64,000 nucleotides of DNA from Saussurea involucrata (lineage: Eukaryota; Streptophyta; Magnoliopsida; Asterales; Asteraceae): assembly GCA_033807775.1 (NCBI GenBank), contig CM066314.1:40586001-40650000 (forward strand), given 5' to 3'. Positions 11,639 through 22,639 of the stretch are shown here, piece after piece. The first letter of the stretch is position 1. Every line of letters starts with the position of its first letter. The notes under the pieces are model-generated. The model was not told the DNA's origin, ran no database searches, and saw nothing but the letters and a program-made list of their open reading frames with translations. Both the position numbers and the translations under genes were made by a program.

Positions 11639-12226
11639 ATACCAAAACCCTAATTTTCATAGGTGAAGAAGGAGAAGATCACTTTAACCAAGCACAACCA
11701 AAATCACCCAATAATACCCCAAAATGGAAGAGAAGGTGAAAACAACAATAATCTAGCTTTTGATAGAGAGAGATTACCTTCATCACTTGAATCCTCAAAG
11801 CAAGGCTCCTAATCTCCCACAAATGCTTCAAGCTTCCATTTCTTCAACAATGGTGGAAATGGGTTTGATTTGAGTGGAGAAGATGAAGAAGATGAGGAAG
11901 GATTTGGGTTTTTTTGGAGAAGAGATCGGTTTAGAGAGATAGAGAGAGAGAGGGAGAGAGAGTTGAGTTGTGGTTTGGAATGAAGTAAGGGAAGAGAGAG
12001 GGAAAAGTCTTAAAAAGGAAACCAAAATATCTCATCAGGCCTTATGCGGACGTCCGGCTAGCCACCATGCGGACGTTCGGCCTTTGAGCTGGTCCGAACC
12101 CACGAATCCTCTGCTGCTTCCGCGGATGACTCGCGGACGTCCGACTGGACACAGACGCCCGACCTTGACCTTATGCGGACGTTCGCAAGTCCAAAAAGTC
12201 AGAATTTCAATTTTTGGGGTGTTACA

Positions 12227-12735
12227 ATACTCCCAACCTTAGAATGATTTCGTCCTCGAAATCTAGATCCTTTACAACCAAAGGCTAACCAACTCAACGC
12301 CGACCATGTTCTATTAGCTTCCAACTGGAATCTAAATTCCCCCACACAGACGGCTATGTCAAACCTCAAGCAAACCCTTACCAGCAATGTCCTCTCAGGT
12401 ACATTATACTTATGTCCGAGTGAACGTTCCATCTACTGGAGTAACTCCCAACCAGACGACTTCGGTTGTCTCCCAACCTTAGGTGTTTCATACTTCCCCA
12501 ACGGCAGATTCGAACTCCCAATCAATCCACATCCACATGCTCTTAAATTTTCTCTCCAAACCAGCCCAAGGTTAAATCACTACCGAAATCAACCAAAACC
12601 TCTGAATCCCAAAAGTTGACACCTAGTCATACCACCAAGTTTTGAACTTTAACAGAACTCCACACACGAGTTCCGTTCGCCGAGCATTCCCACAAAACCA
12701 AGGTTATCAATATGGTGTCCATAAGGTCCTACACG
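12227..12735 (-). other. Tekay-1 interior next to the 3' LTR (purine tract side)
   Basis: On the minus strand it ends with GAGGACGAAAT, AAGGTTGGGAGTAT and then the LTR. This is the classic polypurine region of Tekay/Del chromoviruses, also seen in Tekay-3. The rest shows no recognisable pol domain; the short frames are random. Confidence 0.75.
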
Positions 12736-13571
12736 TAGGGGTGAGCAAAACCCGCCCAACCCGATTGCCCCGACCCGACTCGACCCGAAAGTGTGACCAA
12801 AAACCATAACCCGAAGACCCCGAACCGAAATTTTATACGGGTAAAGTAGGATCGGGTTGGGGTTGGGGTTTACCCACCCGACCCGTCCGAATACCCGATT
12901 TGTTTAAAAAAATATTTTTTTTATAAAATTAAAATATAAATGCCATTTCCAATTTCCAAATCCAGACTTCACTGATTCACTTTCTAGTTTCTAACCTAAA
13001 TCGCTTCCCACCCAAAATCCCAAATCGATTTGTGACTGAGCCTGAGGTGGAGACGGGAGAACGGAGAAGGAGAACTCCATCGCCGCCGGCCAGTCGGCAG
13101 TCGCCACCCACAGGAGAGCCTTCGACGGGATTGGCCATCGCCGGTCGGCCACCGCCCACCGCTATCTTGCTACCACCACCACCGCTGTCTTGCTTTGCTG
13201 CTTGCTGGTACGATTCCATTTCTTCATCTGTTGAAAACTTTATTGTTGGAACTTTGGAATTTTCGATCTTATATTCTTTTTGTTGGGATTATTATACTTC
13301 ATCTGTTGAAAACTTTATTGTTGGAAACTTGCTACCACCACCACCGCTGTCTTGCTACCACCACCACCGATTTGTTTTCAGTCTAGAACTCCAGTTTCAG
13401 TCCACAATCCGATCACCCAAACCGATCCAAACCCGGCCTCGACCTGGCCGATATCCGATATCCGATTTAGAAGATGGACGGGTTTCGGGTGCTCTAACCT
13501 CACCCCGAAATCCGATCGGGTAGTGGGGTTTAGGCCCCGATCCGACCGACCCGACCGTTTGCTCACCCCTA
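12736..13571. mobile_element. MITE-1: hAT-type non-autonomous DNA element
   Basis: Terminal inverted repeats TAGGGGTGAGCAAA (left) and TTTGCTCACCCCTA (right) are flanked by the 8 bp duplication CCTACACG (12728-12735 and 13572-13579), the signature of hAT elements. Near both ends are runs of ACCCGACCCG type, well known for this plant MITE group. The 836 bp element has no transposase. Inside are a proline-rich open frame (13032-13523), a duplicated segment (13222 and 13298, 76 bp apart) and ACC-repeat patches. Whether the open frame derives from a captured exon cannot be told. Confidence 0.9.
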
Positions 13572-13579
13572 CCTACACG

Positions 13580-13805
13580 TCCTTTATGCGAAAATTGACC
13601 AAGCCCCAAAACAAAGTTGCCAACAAGACGGTTACCACCAACATTAACAGGAAATACCACAAGTCTAACCTTCCAGTTACAAAAATACGCCGACTCTACA
13701 AACAGCACTACTTGGCCTACGGTACCAACACACGTTAAAATACCCAGCCTTCCACTGTCGAAGTTCCACACACACTTACTTTTAACCGGGGTTACTTAAC
13801 CTTTC
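13580..13805 (-). other. Tekay-1 interior between MITE-1 and the Sirevirus
   Basis: Short leftover of the Tekay-1 internal region. No domain was recognised in either strand. It ends with CTTTC, the target duplicated by the Sirevirus. Confidence 0.6.
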
Positions 13806-14649
13806 TGTTAGCTTCAATCTTCCTAATCATAGAAGTATTTAGAAGTAGTGAAAAATAGGCTAAGTGAAGAAAGCCTCTTACAGAGGCTCTGCCGAACTTA
13901 CCGAGAGATCAAGGTCAAGAAGCTACAGAAGCTAAAGAGGCGCCCTACAGAAGCTCTGTCATACGCGCAAAGAAGACAAAAGACTCGGAATCCGGTGAAG
14001 ACTGCTCTTCTAAGGACCAAACCGCAGAACCTCTGTGGCACTTCACAGAGCCTCTGCGGTCTTCAACAAAGACTTAAAAGATATTTATAATATCTTGCTA
14101 CTGTTACAGGACCTGTTCATCAACTTGCATGGTAGCATGCCCTGTCCAACTGCAACGTGTCAAACTCTGGTTGGATTCAATAGGGCTTAATACATAATAG
14201 ACGTCTGCTGCATTAAATGCAAAACAACACGTCTAACTGTTCATGCCATCCGTCCAACTATTCATACCGTCCTTTGTGAATAGTAGCATATGCTTTATGG
14301 TCCCCTTAGAGTAGTATATAAGGAAGACTCATGTTGAGTTCTTCCTATCCATCGATCGATCAATCGAACAATCGAAACAAGAATTCAAGAGAGAAAAACA
14401 TCACAAGCTTTAAACACTTTGAGAGTCATATCTGTTTTAAAAGCTTTGCTTAACTCACTATTCTTGAATCTGTTCTTAATATATATATTCAGTAAACTTT
14501 GAGATATTATTTCCTGTTCACTGTTTATTTATATTATGTTCTAAATCTATCAAACATATCTGTTAGTTCTTCAAATACGCTTCCGCATCAAACTCAAACT
14601 TGAACTAATAGATCTGATAATCTTGTTTAAACAAAACCGGGAACCAACA
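13806..14649 (+). repeat. Sirevirus 5' LTR
   Basis: Begins TGTTAGCTTC and ends GGGAACCAACA. It has a TATATAAG box at 14315-14322 and dense CAGAGG/CCTCTG palindromes in the first 250 bases (for example CAGAGGCTCTG near 13881). Confidence 0.95.
14315..14322 (+). promoter_or_regulatory. TATA box of the Sirevirus 5' LTR
   Basis: TATATAAG about 330 bases before the LTR end, the usual place for the U3 promoter that starts the genomic transcript. The copy in the 3' LTR (near 28616) is also intact. Confidence 0.6.
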
Positions 14650-14651
14650 AT

Positions 14652-14663
14652 TGGTATCAGAGC
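14652..14663 (+). other. Sirevirus primer-binding site (tRNA-iMet)
   Basis: TGGTATCAGAGC two bases after the LTR end, complementary to the 3' end of plant initiator tRNA-Met. It is standard for Copia elements and fixes the strand. Confidence 0.95.
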
Positions 14664-14855
14664 AAAACTTGATTTTCAATATCAAGTGATCCTCGTTTTT
14701 ACAAGATTAGTGATAGAAATCATTTTTTTCCTATTCCTCATCTCTAGGTTAAAACTCCATTAAAGTGTACTCTGGGAACTGTTCAAACCCAGAAAACTTT
14801 CCAGATCTTCAGACTCATACTCTTTAAATCATACTATCTTTTCAGAACCTTAAAA

Positions 14856-16679
14856 ATGACAAATACAAATAACTTCTTTACTGCTGGTTCACTCACCAAG
14901 CCTCCTACTCTCCTACGAGATGAGTATCCTCAATGGAAGATAAGAATGGTTCATTTCTTTGAGGGTACTGAAAAAAATCTAGTACAATATCTTTACAACC
15001 TTCCTCCTGTTCCCATGATAGCAGTACCACGAGTACCAGCTACTGCTGAATCTCCAGAAATCCCTGAACATCAAAAACCAAAACCAAAAGAAGAATGGTC
15101 AAATGAAGATAAGGCAGAAGATGAAGTTGCACAGAAAACAAAAAGAATCCTGATAATGGCTATCCCCAACGAACTTTTTCAATCCTTAGATGCATGCGAA
15201 ACTGCGCACGATCTTTGGAAAGAATTAGAAAGACAGTTGGAAGGGGGTGCTAAAACACAGAAGAACCGAAAGGCACAGTACATAAATGAATATCATGCAT
15301 TCAGAGCCTCTGCAACAGAATCTCTGCAAACAACGTACGACAGGTTCAACTCTCTCATAAACAAATGTAGAAAGTCTGGCATTCACAGAACCTCGGAAGA
15401 AAATAATGTCATATTTCTAAAGAGTCTGAATGATGAGTGGCTTCAACTGTCTATGTCTTTACAAACAAACCAAGATCTAGACTCATGGACATTCTCTGAT
15501 CTCTATGGAACACTAGCTGCACAAGAGCCTCAAATAGCACAGGCTAAAACAATAGCCATTGCACCATACGCATTGGTTAGTAAAACAACAGAGGCTACAG
15601 AGAGACCAAGAAATGAGAGAGCAACAGATGAAAAGAAGAAGGAGAAAAAGAAGATAGTGATGGTTAATAGCGAAGAAGACGAGCTGATAGAGGAAGAAAT
15701 AACTCTTGCGTCATTAGCTAAATCATTGGCTCTATTGACAAGAGAGTTCAGAGGTAATCAAAGAAATTTTGGAAATGACAGATATAGCAGAGACAACCAG
15801 AGAGATAGAAGAGATGATGAAAGAAGAGAAGAATCAAGTGACCGACAGAGGTCAGACTACAGAAGTGACCGACAGAGGTCGAGCGACAGAAACTACAGAG
15901 GAAATGACCGACAGAGGTCAGATGACAAGGTAGGCCACACACAAGAATGCTACAAATGTGGTAAGCCTGGTCATTATGCAAACGAATGCCGAACAGAGAA
16001 AGGTGGAGACCAACAGAAGTCCGACGATCGAACTGGAAACACCTCCCAAGGTTGCTTCAACTGCGGCAAGCCAGGCCATTTCGCAAAAGATTGCAGAAGT
16101 AGACAAAATCGCCCACAGAAGGACTCAACTTTTTACAAAAAGAAGGCTGAATATTATGCACAAAAATCCCTAATGGCGAACAAAGGGCATTCTGAAGCAA
16201 ATAAAGAGGACTTCGAGTCAGACTCTACATCTGATGATGAATTCACCACCAATGCCCTGTTCTGTGGCATGGCAGAAGTCGACTCGGGCACTGACAATGA
16301 GGTATCCATTTCAAACTCTACCTCTTGTATTAAATATGTAGAAAATGATTCAGTTAGACTTAACATTGAATTGATTGAACTCAAAGAGATAAATGAAAGT
16401 ATTCAGAAAAGACTCACCTTTAATGAGAGAGAAGTAAGGCTTCTCACTCAAGAAAAAGCCAAATTTTTTGAAGAAAAGGAAAGAGTAGAAAAATATTGGA
16501 GCAAAAATGTAGATCCTTTAAAAAGGCAAATTTCTGAATTAACCTCTGCTTTAAAAGTCAAAACTAAAGAGCTTTCAGTTTCTAGGAGTGAAACAACTGA
16601 CATAAGAGCTCTCAAAGAATACTTTCAAAAAGAGAGAGGTACTTTGGCAAGATCTACTCAGAAGAGAGGTTTTACTTAA
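14856..16679 (+). CDS. gag: Sirevirus Gag (607 aa) with two zinc knuckles
   Basis: The structural protein of the retrotransposon particle, which packages the RNA. The N-terminal half (to about residue 230) has the Copia gag fold signature with Q-W-K-I-R-M, HDLWKELERQLEG and the FNSLINKCRKSG region. Around residues 320-360 is an arginine-rich stretch repeating S-D-R-Q-R-S three times. CCHC knuckles follow near residues 365-378 (CYKCGKPGHYANEC) and 400-413 (CFNCGKPGHFAKDC), then an acidic linker and a coiled-coil-like segment. The first ATG lies about 190 bases after the PBS. The open frame ends at 16679, but the expected sequence carries on in another frame from about 16665, so the stop comes from a frameshift. 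Two knuckles are common in Sireviruses. Confidence 0.9.
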   Translation: MTNTNNFFTAGSLTKPPTLLRDEYPQWKIRMVHFFEGTEKNLVQYLYNLPPVPMIAVPRVPATAESPEIPEHQKPKPKEEWSNEDKAEDEVAQKTKRILIMAIPNELFQSLDACETAHDLWKELERQLEGGAKTQKNRKAQYINEYHAFRASATESLQTTYDRFNSLINKCRKSGIHRTSEENNVIFLKSLNDEWLQLSMSLQTNQDLDSWTFSDLYGTLAAQEPQIAQAKTIAIAPYALVSKTTEATERPRNERATDEKKKEKKKIVMVNSEEDELIEEEITLASLAKSLALLTREFRGNQRNFGNDRYSRDNQRDRRDDERREESSDRQRSDYRSDRQRSSDRNYRGNDRQRSDDKVGHTQECYKCGKPGHYANECRTEKGGDQQKSDDRTGNTSQGCFNCGKPGHFAKDCRSRQNRPQKDSTFYKKKAEYYAQKSLMANKGHSEANKEDFESDSTSDDEFTTNALFCGMAEVDSGTDNEVSISNSTSCIKYVENDSVRLNIELIELKEINESIQKRLTFNEREVRLLTQEKAKFFEEKERVEKYWSKNVDPLKRQISELTSALKVKTKELSVSRSETTDIRALKEYFQKERGTLARSTQKRGFT

Positions 16680-17487
16680 AAACTATAAAGATGCACAGAA
16701 GGTGTATGAGAAAGTAAACTCACAAATAGGAAGACGAGGTATAGGGTACGATGATATTACTCTAGGTGTTGAAGGCAAAAGACTTAAACCTCTGTCTTCT
16801 CTGTTTGTGGTAGGAAAAACAAACAAACCAATTTTTCCAAACTTACTCTCTGTAAGTAAGAGGGTTAAAATCTCTGAAGAACCTCACTTAAGGAAACATA
16901 CGAAGATGATCAATGTGTGGTTTGAAAACACAGATTCATCATCTTCAACCTCTGTCAACAGAGGAATCAAACCAAAGAAATATCTGAAAACACAAGATCA
17001 GATTGGTATCTTTAAGTTTGGTAAACCAGAGACTCAAACACAGGTTGCTTTTGTCTGTATGATAGATGTCAAAAAGAAATTATCTGCAAAAGCTTCTGAG
17101 TTTAAACCCATCTTTTCAGAAGAAAATCTTAAAAGATCAATTGAAAAAGAAATTTTGGAAGTTTTGAAATCAAATGTTTTAGAAAATCTCTGTACATCTT
17201 CTATAGATCAAATTCTCGCTGAAGAGATCTCATCTGAAACCTCTGCCATCTATGAAAGTTTTTCTACAGAGGAAGAAAACTCGTACGATACATGCTCAGA
17301 AAATCCAACCTCTGTCGAAAGAAATGACTCAACCTCTGTATATGAGGACGATTCATCCTCTGACGACTCAGAGACTGATTCTAAATCAGGGATAATTCAC
17401 TGTGACACAGAGGATGTTAAATTCTCCTCTGAGGTTCTTAACAGAACAATTTCTCCAAAAGAGAAAATCACAGAGATACCTATCTAA
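16665..17487 (+). pseudogene. Sirevirus gag-pol spacer, part 1
   Basis: Continues the Gag C-terminus after a frameshift: KNYKDAQKVYEKVNSQIG followed by GIGYDD, a motif common just after Copia coiled coils. Then comes a long hydrophilic serine- and glutamate-rich spacer of the kind Sireviruses have before the protease. No catalytic motif. It ends in a stop at 17487. The DNA repeats ACCTCTGT many times. Confidence 0.7.
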
Positions 17488-17489
17488 AA

Positions 17490-18026
17490 ATGTGTATACA
17501 AGTCAAAACCTCTACAGAGCTTGATAATTTGAAAAAGGCCTCTGAAAATCCTAAAAGCTCAAAATTTTCAAAACCTTTAAGGCCTGAAGCTAACAAATAT
17601 CTTTCCTCTGTGACAGTGAAGACAGACGTTCACCACAGAAGAGACTCACAGAAGGCAAGACCTAAGCAAGATTTTTGCAAAAAACATTCTAGTATTCATA
17701 GATCTTCTTGTAATAGGAAATCTAATGTTAAGAACGAATGTAATGCCTCTGTGACTCAGTTCAATGAATTCAATGAAAAGTTCAAACAAATCACGTCTCA
17801 TATTAAATACTGTCATTGTTTTGATCTTATGTTCAGATTGAAAAATCACTTCTCAAGTCCAGATTGCTTACTCTCCACTAAAATTCAAACTCTAAAGTCA
17901 AAACCTAGAGAGATACAATCTGATCTTTCTACAAAAAATAAAATGTATTTCAAGAATGCTAAGGCAAACTTGAAAAATTCTAACAATATTGGACCCATAT
18001 GGATATGGGTACCTAAGTCTCTGTGA
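17490..18026 (+). pseudogene. Sirevirus gag-pol spacer, part 2
   Basis: The third frame segment of the same spacer, rich in lysine and serine. It ends with GPIWIWVPKS, which matches the short conserved stretch found right before the protease in Copia elements. Another shift then leads into the protease frame. Confidence 0.65.
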
Positions 18027-18739
18027 TTGTCTTACAGAAGCGGTATGTGCCAATTTGGTATCTTGACTCCGGATGCTCAAGGCACATGACTGGCGACAGA
18101 AGTTTACTATCCACGTACAAAGAAACACACGATGGTGGATCTGTAACTTTTGGAGACAACAAGAAGGGACACATCAAAGGCTATGGAGTCATACAGAAGG
18201 AAAACGTCTCTGTATACAAAGTTGCATATGTGAATGGCCTTAAACACAACCTACTCAGTGTAAGTCAACTCTGTGATACAGGATTTGATGTCTTGTTCAA
18301 AAGGACTTTCTGCTCTCTGCAAAGTGAAGACACAGGAATGGAACTTCTGCGAGTCGAAAGAAAAGGTGATCTGTATCTGATGAACTTTTGTTCAACAACC
18401 AAGGACAAAGTTTGCCTTGTAGCTTGCGAAAGTAAAGAAGCCTGGTTATGGCATAACAGGTTCTGTCACTTGAACTTTCACACCTTGGATAAACTGGCCA
18501 AACTTGATCTAGTTAAAGGTTTGCCTAATGTTAAATTTAATAAGGATCACTTGTGTTCTGCCTGTGAAATGGGAAAACTCAGAAGAGCTTCCCACAGAGG
18601 CAAAACAGATGTGTCTTGCACTAGGCCTCTGTACATGCTTCATGTCGACCTCTGCGGTCCCATTGCCATACAGAGCCTAGGTGGCAAGAAATATATACTT
18701 GTCTTAATTGATGAGTATAATGCGCTTCACATGGGTTGA
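18023..18739 (+). pseudogene. pol: Sirevirus protease, pre-integrase and start of integrase
   Basis: Aspartic protease with the Copia active-site motif LDSGCSRHMTG close to the start and NLLSVSQL further on. The GAG-pre-integrase zinc-binding region follows with WHNRFCHLN and CSACEMGK (HHCC type), then the first integrase catalytic aspartate in LHVDLCGPI. The frame breaks at about 18718, just after LVLIDEY, where the next 440 codons continue in another frame. Protease would cut the polyprotein; integrase would join the cDNA to the chromosome. Confidence 0.9.
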
Positions 18740-20030
18740 ATTTGTTCGAAAGAAATCGGATGTTCCAATCATCTTGATTAATCTAATGAAAAGAATCCAA
18801 GTTCTTTATGAATGCAGAATACAGAAGTTAAGAAGTGACAATGGCATAGAATTTAAAAACTCTGTCATTGAAGCCTCTCTTTCTACAGAAGGAATATCAC
18901 ATAACTTCTCTGCCGCACGCACTCCACAGCAGAATGGCGTAGTCGAAAGGAAGAATCGAACGCTCGTGGAGGCCGCAAGAACTATGCTATCAGCATACGG
19001 ATTACCGATGAACTTTTGGGCAGAAGCAATTTCTACCGCTTGTTACACACAGAATCGGTCAACCATTGTGAAAAGACACATCAAGACTCCTTACGAACTG
19101 ATCAACAAAAGGCGGCCAAACATCAAGTTTTTCCATGTGTTTGGATGTAAATGCTTTGTTTTAAACGACAGAGATTCAAGAGGAAAGTTTGAAGTAAAAG
19201 CTGACGAAGGAAAATTCATTGGATACTCTGCCACTTCCAAAGCCTACAGAGTATACCTTACAAGATCTCGCAAAATCATAGAAAGTATCAATGTTTCTTT
19301 TGATGATTCTTTCCAAATGACTTCTGAGCAAATCCGTTCAGAACTCGAACTTAAAAGAGAAACCTCTGGCATCTCGCAAACGAAAGAAGACTTGAATCTT
19401 CTATTTTTAGAGATGTTCCACGATGACATTGATCCTTCTGTTGGAACCATCAGAGTTTCTGAAGAACCATCCTCTGTTGGACAAAATCCTACAGGTATGA
19501 CTCTAACTGGTCCAAATAATGCTTCATCTTCTTCTATAAATACTACAGATGCAAATGCCGAAGAAGAAAATGCAGAAGATAAAACATCAAGAAAAACGAC
19601 CACAGAAGCTGCTGAAAAACAAACTCCACAATCCACAGAAGAACCAATTACAGAGATAATTGAGGACCAAGACTATACGTCCTCAGAGGAACAAACTCCA
19701 CCACCACTCATACCAATCATTCCACAAATGGTAGAATCTTCTACCAAGGTAAGAAGAACGACAGAGGCTATACAAGAAGAAGATCCACAAGAAGCTTCTG
19801 AAGAAAGGTTCGATGACATTGATGACCATCTTCCTCGCACCACTCAGTGGACAAAAAGCCATCCTCCAAGACAAATAATCGGAGAACCTTCTGACTCAGT
19901 AAAAACCAGGTCTGCCACTGCTAATTTTTGTTTCTTTACAAATTTTATTAGTGTGATAGAACCAAAGAAGATTTCTGAAGCACTAGATGACCCAAACTGG
20001 GTAGACGCCATGCAAGAAGAACTTCTGTAG
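18708..20030 (+). pseudogene. pol: Sirevirus integrase core and C-terminus
   Basis: Continues the integrase after a frameshift. The second catalytic aspartate is in LRSDNGIEF and the glutamate in NGVVERKNRT, with Copia-type spacing. ARTMLSAYGLP and the FGCKCFV/GKFIGYS block follow. A serine-, threonine- and glutamate-rich linker of about 150 residues leads to the start of the reverse transcriptase (DPNWVDAMQEELL). A TAG at 20028-20030, most likely a CAG changed by one base, stops the frame. Confidence 0.9.
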
Positions 20031-20636
20031 TTTGAGCATAACAGAGTATGGACTTTAGTACCTCTGCCACGAGGGAAACATGCCATTGGGACTAAGTGGG
20101 TCTACAGAAATAAGAAGGATGAAGATGGAGTGGTCATCAGAAACAAAGCACGATTGGTGGCCAAGGGATATAGACAAGAAGAAGGCATAGACTACGATGA
20201 GACTTTTGCCCCTGTCGTACGGCTCGAAGCAATAAGAATATTCTTAGCCTTCGCAGCCCACAGAGGATTTAAAGTTTATCAGATGGACGTAAAATCAGCT
20301 TTTCTCAACGGTGAAATCCAAGAAGAGGTTTACGTAAATCAGCCACCAGGGTTTGAAAGCTCAAAGTTCCCAAGGCATGTATACTACCTTGAAAAGGCTC
20401 TGTACGGACTGAAACAGGCTCCAAGAGCATGGTATGAACGACTTTCTACCTTTCTTCTAGTAAATGGCTACAACAGAGGTACAACAGATACTACCTTATT
20501 CTATAAACATAAAAACAGTGAAATAATGCTTGTACAAATCTATGTGGACGACATAATTTTTGGGCCTTCTAACACAGAAGAGTGCAAAAGTTTTGAAAAA
20601 CTCATGCAGAGTGAGTTTGAAATGAGTATGATGTGA
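20031..20636 (+). pseudogene. pol: Sirevirus reverse transcriptase core
   Basis: In the same frame as the integrase, after the TAG. It has GTKWVYRNKKDEDG, ARLVAKGYRQ, DYDETFAPV, MDVKSAFLNG, LYGLKQAPRAWY and the catalytic box YVDDIIF (codons 20541-20552). This copies the element RNA into DNA. A TGA at 20634-20636 (probably from GGA) ends this part before FFLGLQV. Confidence 0.95.
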
Positions 20637-21485
20637 GAACTAACATTCTTCCTCGGACTCCAAGTCAAACAAACATCAGAGGGAATTTTTATAAATCAGG
20701 CCAAATATGTCTCTGACATTCTTTTCAAGTATAGCCTCTCTGATACCTCTGCAATGAAAACTCCAATGGCCACTGGAAATAAGTTATCCTTAGATCCAGA
20801 TGGCATCTCTATAGAATGCACTCTCTACAGAGGCATGATTGGATCTCTGTTATACTTAACTGCAAGCAGACCTGACATTATGCATGCCACATGTCTTTGT
20901 GCACGTTATCAAGCTAATCCAAAGAAATCACACTATGATGCTGTGAAAAGAATCTTTAGATATCTAAAGGGGACCAAAAATATCGGTCTCTGGTATCCAC
21001 AAAACTCTGGTTTTAGTCTTAAAGCTTATATAGATTCAGACTATGGAGGATGCATGCTCGACAGAAAGAGTACCTCTGGGAGTTGTCAATTCCTAGGTGG
21101 TAAACTAGTCAGTTGGACCTCCAAAAAGCAAAATTGTGTCTCAACATCCACTGCAGAAGCTGAATACGTTGCTGCTGCTGGCTGTTGTTCTCAGGTTCTA
21201 TGGATGAAGACTCAGCTAAAAGACTACGGCCACATCCTATTCAAAATACCTATCTTCTGTGATTCAAAGAGTGCCATTTCTATCTCTGCCAATCCTGTGC
21301 AACACTCAAAAACCAAGCATATCGATATAAGGTACCATTTCTTGAAACATCATGTTGAATACGGTACAATCGAGATGCATTTCGTGCCCACAGAATACCA
21401 ACTCGCAGACTTATTCACCAAAGCTTTAGACGAGAAAAGATTCAATTTCTTGGTGGGTAAGTTAGGAATGATCAATATGACGTAA
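20637..21485 (+). pseudogene. pol: Sirevirus RT end and RNase H
   Basis: Still the same frame: FFLGLQVKQ, QAKYVSDIL, YRGMIGSLLYLTASRPDI and then Copia RNase H with YIDSDYGGC (first Asp), STAEAEYVA (Glu) and FCDSKSAI (Asp), closing with ADLFTKAL. The C-terminus is complete and stops at 21485. RNase H removes the RNA strand from the hybrid. Confidence 0.95.
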
Positions 21486-21714
21486 AAATCCTCTGTAAGT
21501 ATAGCTTTATCTTATGTAAATATGTATATATTTCTAATTATTTTTGCTTTAATTAATTTATTTCTGTATGTAAGTTCTCAATCTTAAATAGTTCTTAAAA
21601 TCACAGAGCTTCTGTAAGTCTACTCAGAACCTCTGACAACCCCTACAGAACCTCTGGAAAATATGACCTATGTTCTATGCAAAACTTATCATTCTTTGAT
21701 CCAAACATAGGTCA

Positions 21715-21769
21715 AGGGGGAGCAAAAGGAAAATTCCTGATCTACAGAGGTGATTAGATCAAGGGGGAG
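21715..21769 (+). other. Two AGGGGGAG purine motifs downstream of pol
   Basis: AGGGGGAG at 21715-21722 and 21762-21769, identical to the purine tract at 28097-28104 that borders the 3' LTR. Repeated purine motifs of this type after pol are a known Sirevirus hallmark, perhaps extra plus-strand priming sites. Confidence 0.85.
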
Positions 21770-21909
21770 CAAAAAGGGATCCTGAAATGATCTACAGAGG
21801 TAAAATTTTCAAGGGAAAGCCAAAGAAGAATGTCAATGAATCTATATCGACAGAAGTCAGACATCACTGCCGAGAAAAGAAGAACCAAAAGGTATGTCTC
21901 TCGCACAAA

Positions 21910-22330
21910 AGGTTTTTGAAAACAGTTTTCTAGGACACAAATTGTCAAATATGTCCTAAATATACTGTGGATAACATTTCAAAAATCAAAAGATCGAAAA
22001 GTTTCATAAAATTTGAGTTATGAGAAATTTAAGGTTATAGAGCTTCTGCTGAGCTCAACAGAAGCTCTACCAGAAATATGCTCTGAAATCGCAACTTTAA
22101 CCTCTATCGATATTTTGGAATGTTATCTCGGAAACCAAACAGACTCACCATGACCTTCTCGAACAAAACTTTTTCCATAACAATTTTTTCGGACACCAAC
22201 TTTCAAATATGTCCGAAAAACATCTCTTAAAACAGATCAAAAATTGGATGATCAGAAAAGTTAATAGAATTTTCGTTATGAGATTTTTTCCCTCCCAGAG
22301 CTTCTGCAAGTTCCAACAGAGCCACAAAAC
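21910..22330 (+). repeat. Imperfect direct repeat in the pol-ORF3 intergenic part
   Basis: Two diverged copies of about 165 bases (about 21910-22075 and 22165-22325). Each has a block TCAAATATGTCC, a middle ATCAAAAGAT/ATCAAAAATT part, GTTATGAGA and then AGAGCTTCTGC. They lie in a 1.4 kb part without ORFs. Confidence 0.7.
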
Positions 22331-22639
22331 CTCTGCGAGTAAAAACTCTTTAACTAAAAATCCTATTTAATCCTCTCCAATGCCTTTACAAAACGTTTTT
22401 GGTTAAAAAGGAACCCCACAGAAGTCATGATAACAATGAGATATATGAGAAAGGGATACACATCAAAGATTTTCAAAATCACAGAACCTCTGTAAACTAC
22501 AGAAGTTCTGTCAATCTGTTACTTGGGCATTTCTGAAGTAATAACGGTTACTTTTACTGAGAGTGAACTACATGTGGCTAAGAATAACCCCACGCGCCTA
22601 GCATTAATGAGCCGCGCCCGACGTCCTGTCATCCTCTGA

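Larger units (their letters stand above)
4098..12226 (-). repeat. Tekay-1 3' LTR, split by Tat-1
   Basis: Begins TGTAACACCC at 4098 and ends GGGTGTTACA at 12226 (plus-strand reading). It consists of 4098-6143 and 11639-12226, interrupted by Tat-1. Its text matches 34033-36166 almost line by line except for about 495 bp (4313-4807) absent from the other LTR. The minus-strand start of the LTR (12045-12190 in plus coordinates) carries a cluster of GCGGACGTCCG-type palindromes. A GA-rich transcript-start-like tract lies at 11930-12000. Confidence 0.9.

Noticed and set aside
13032..13523. Host gene exon
   Set aside because: Lies wholly between hAT inverted repeats with an 8 bp TSD and has low-complexity content; kept only as possible captured sequence.
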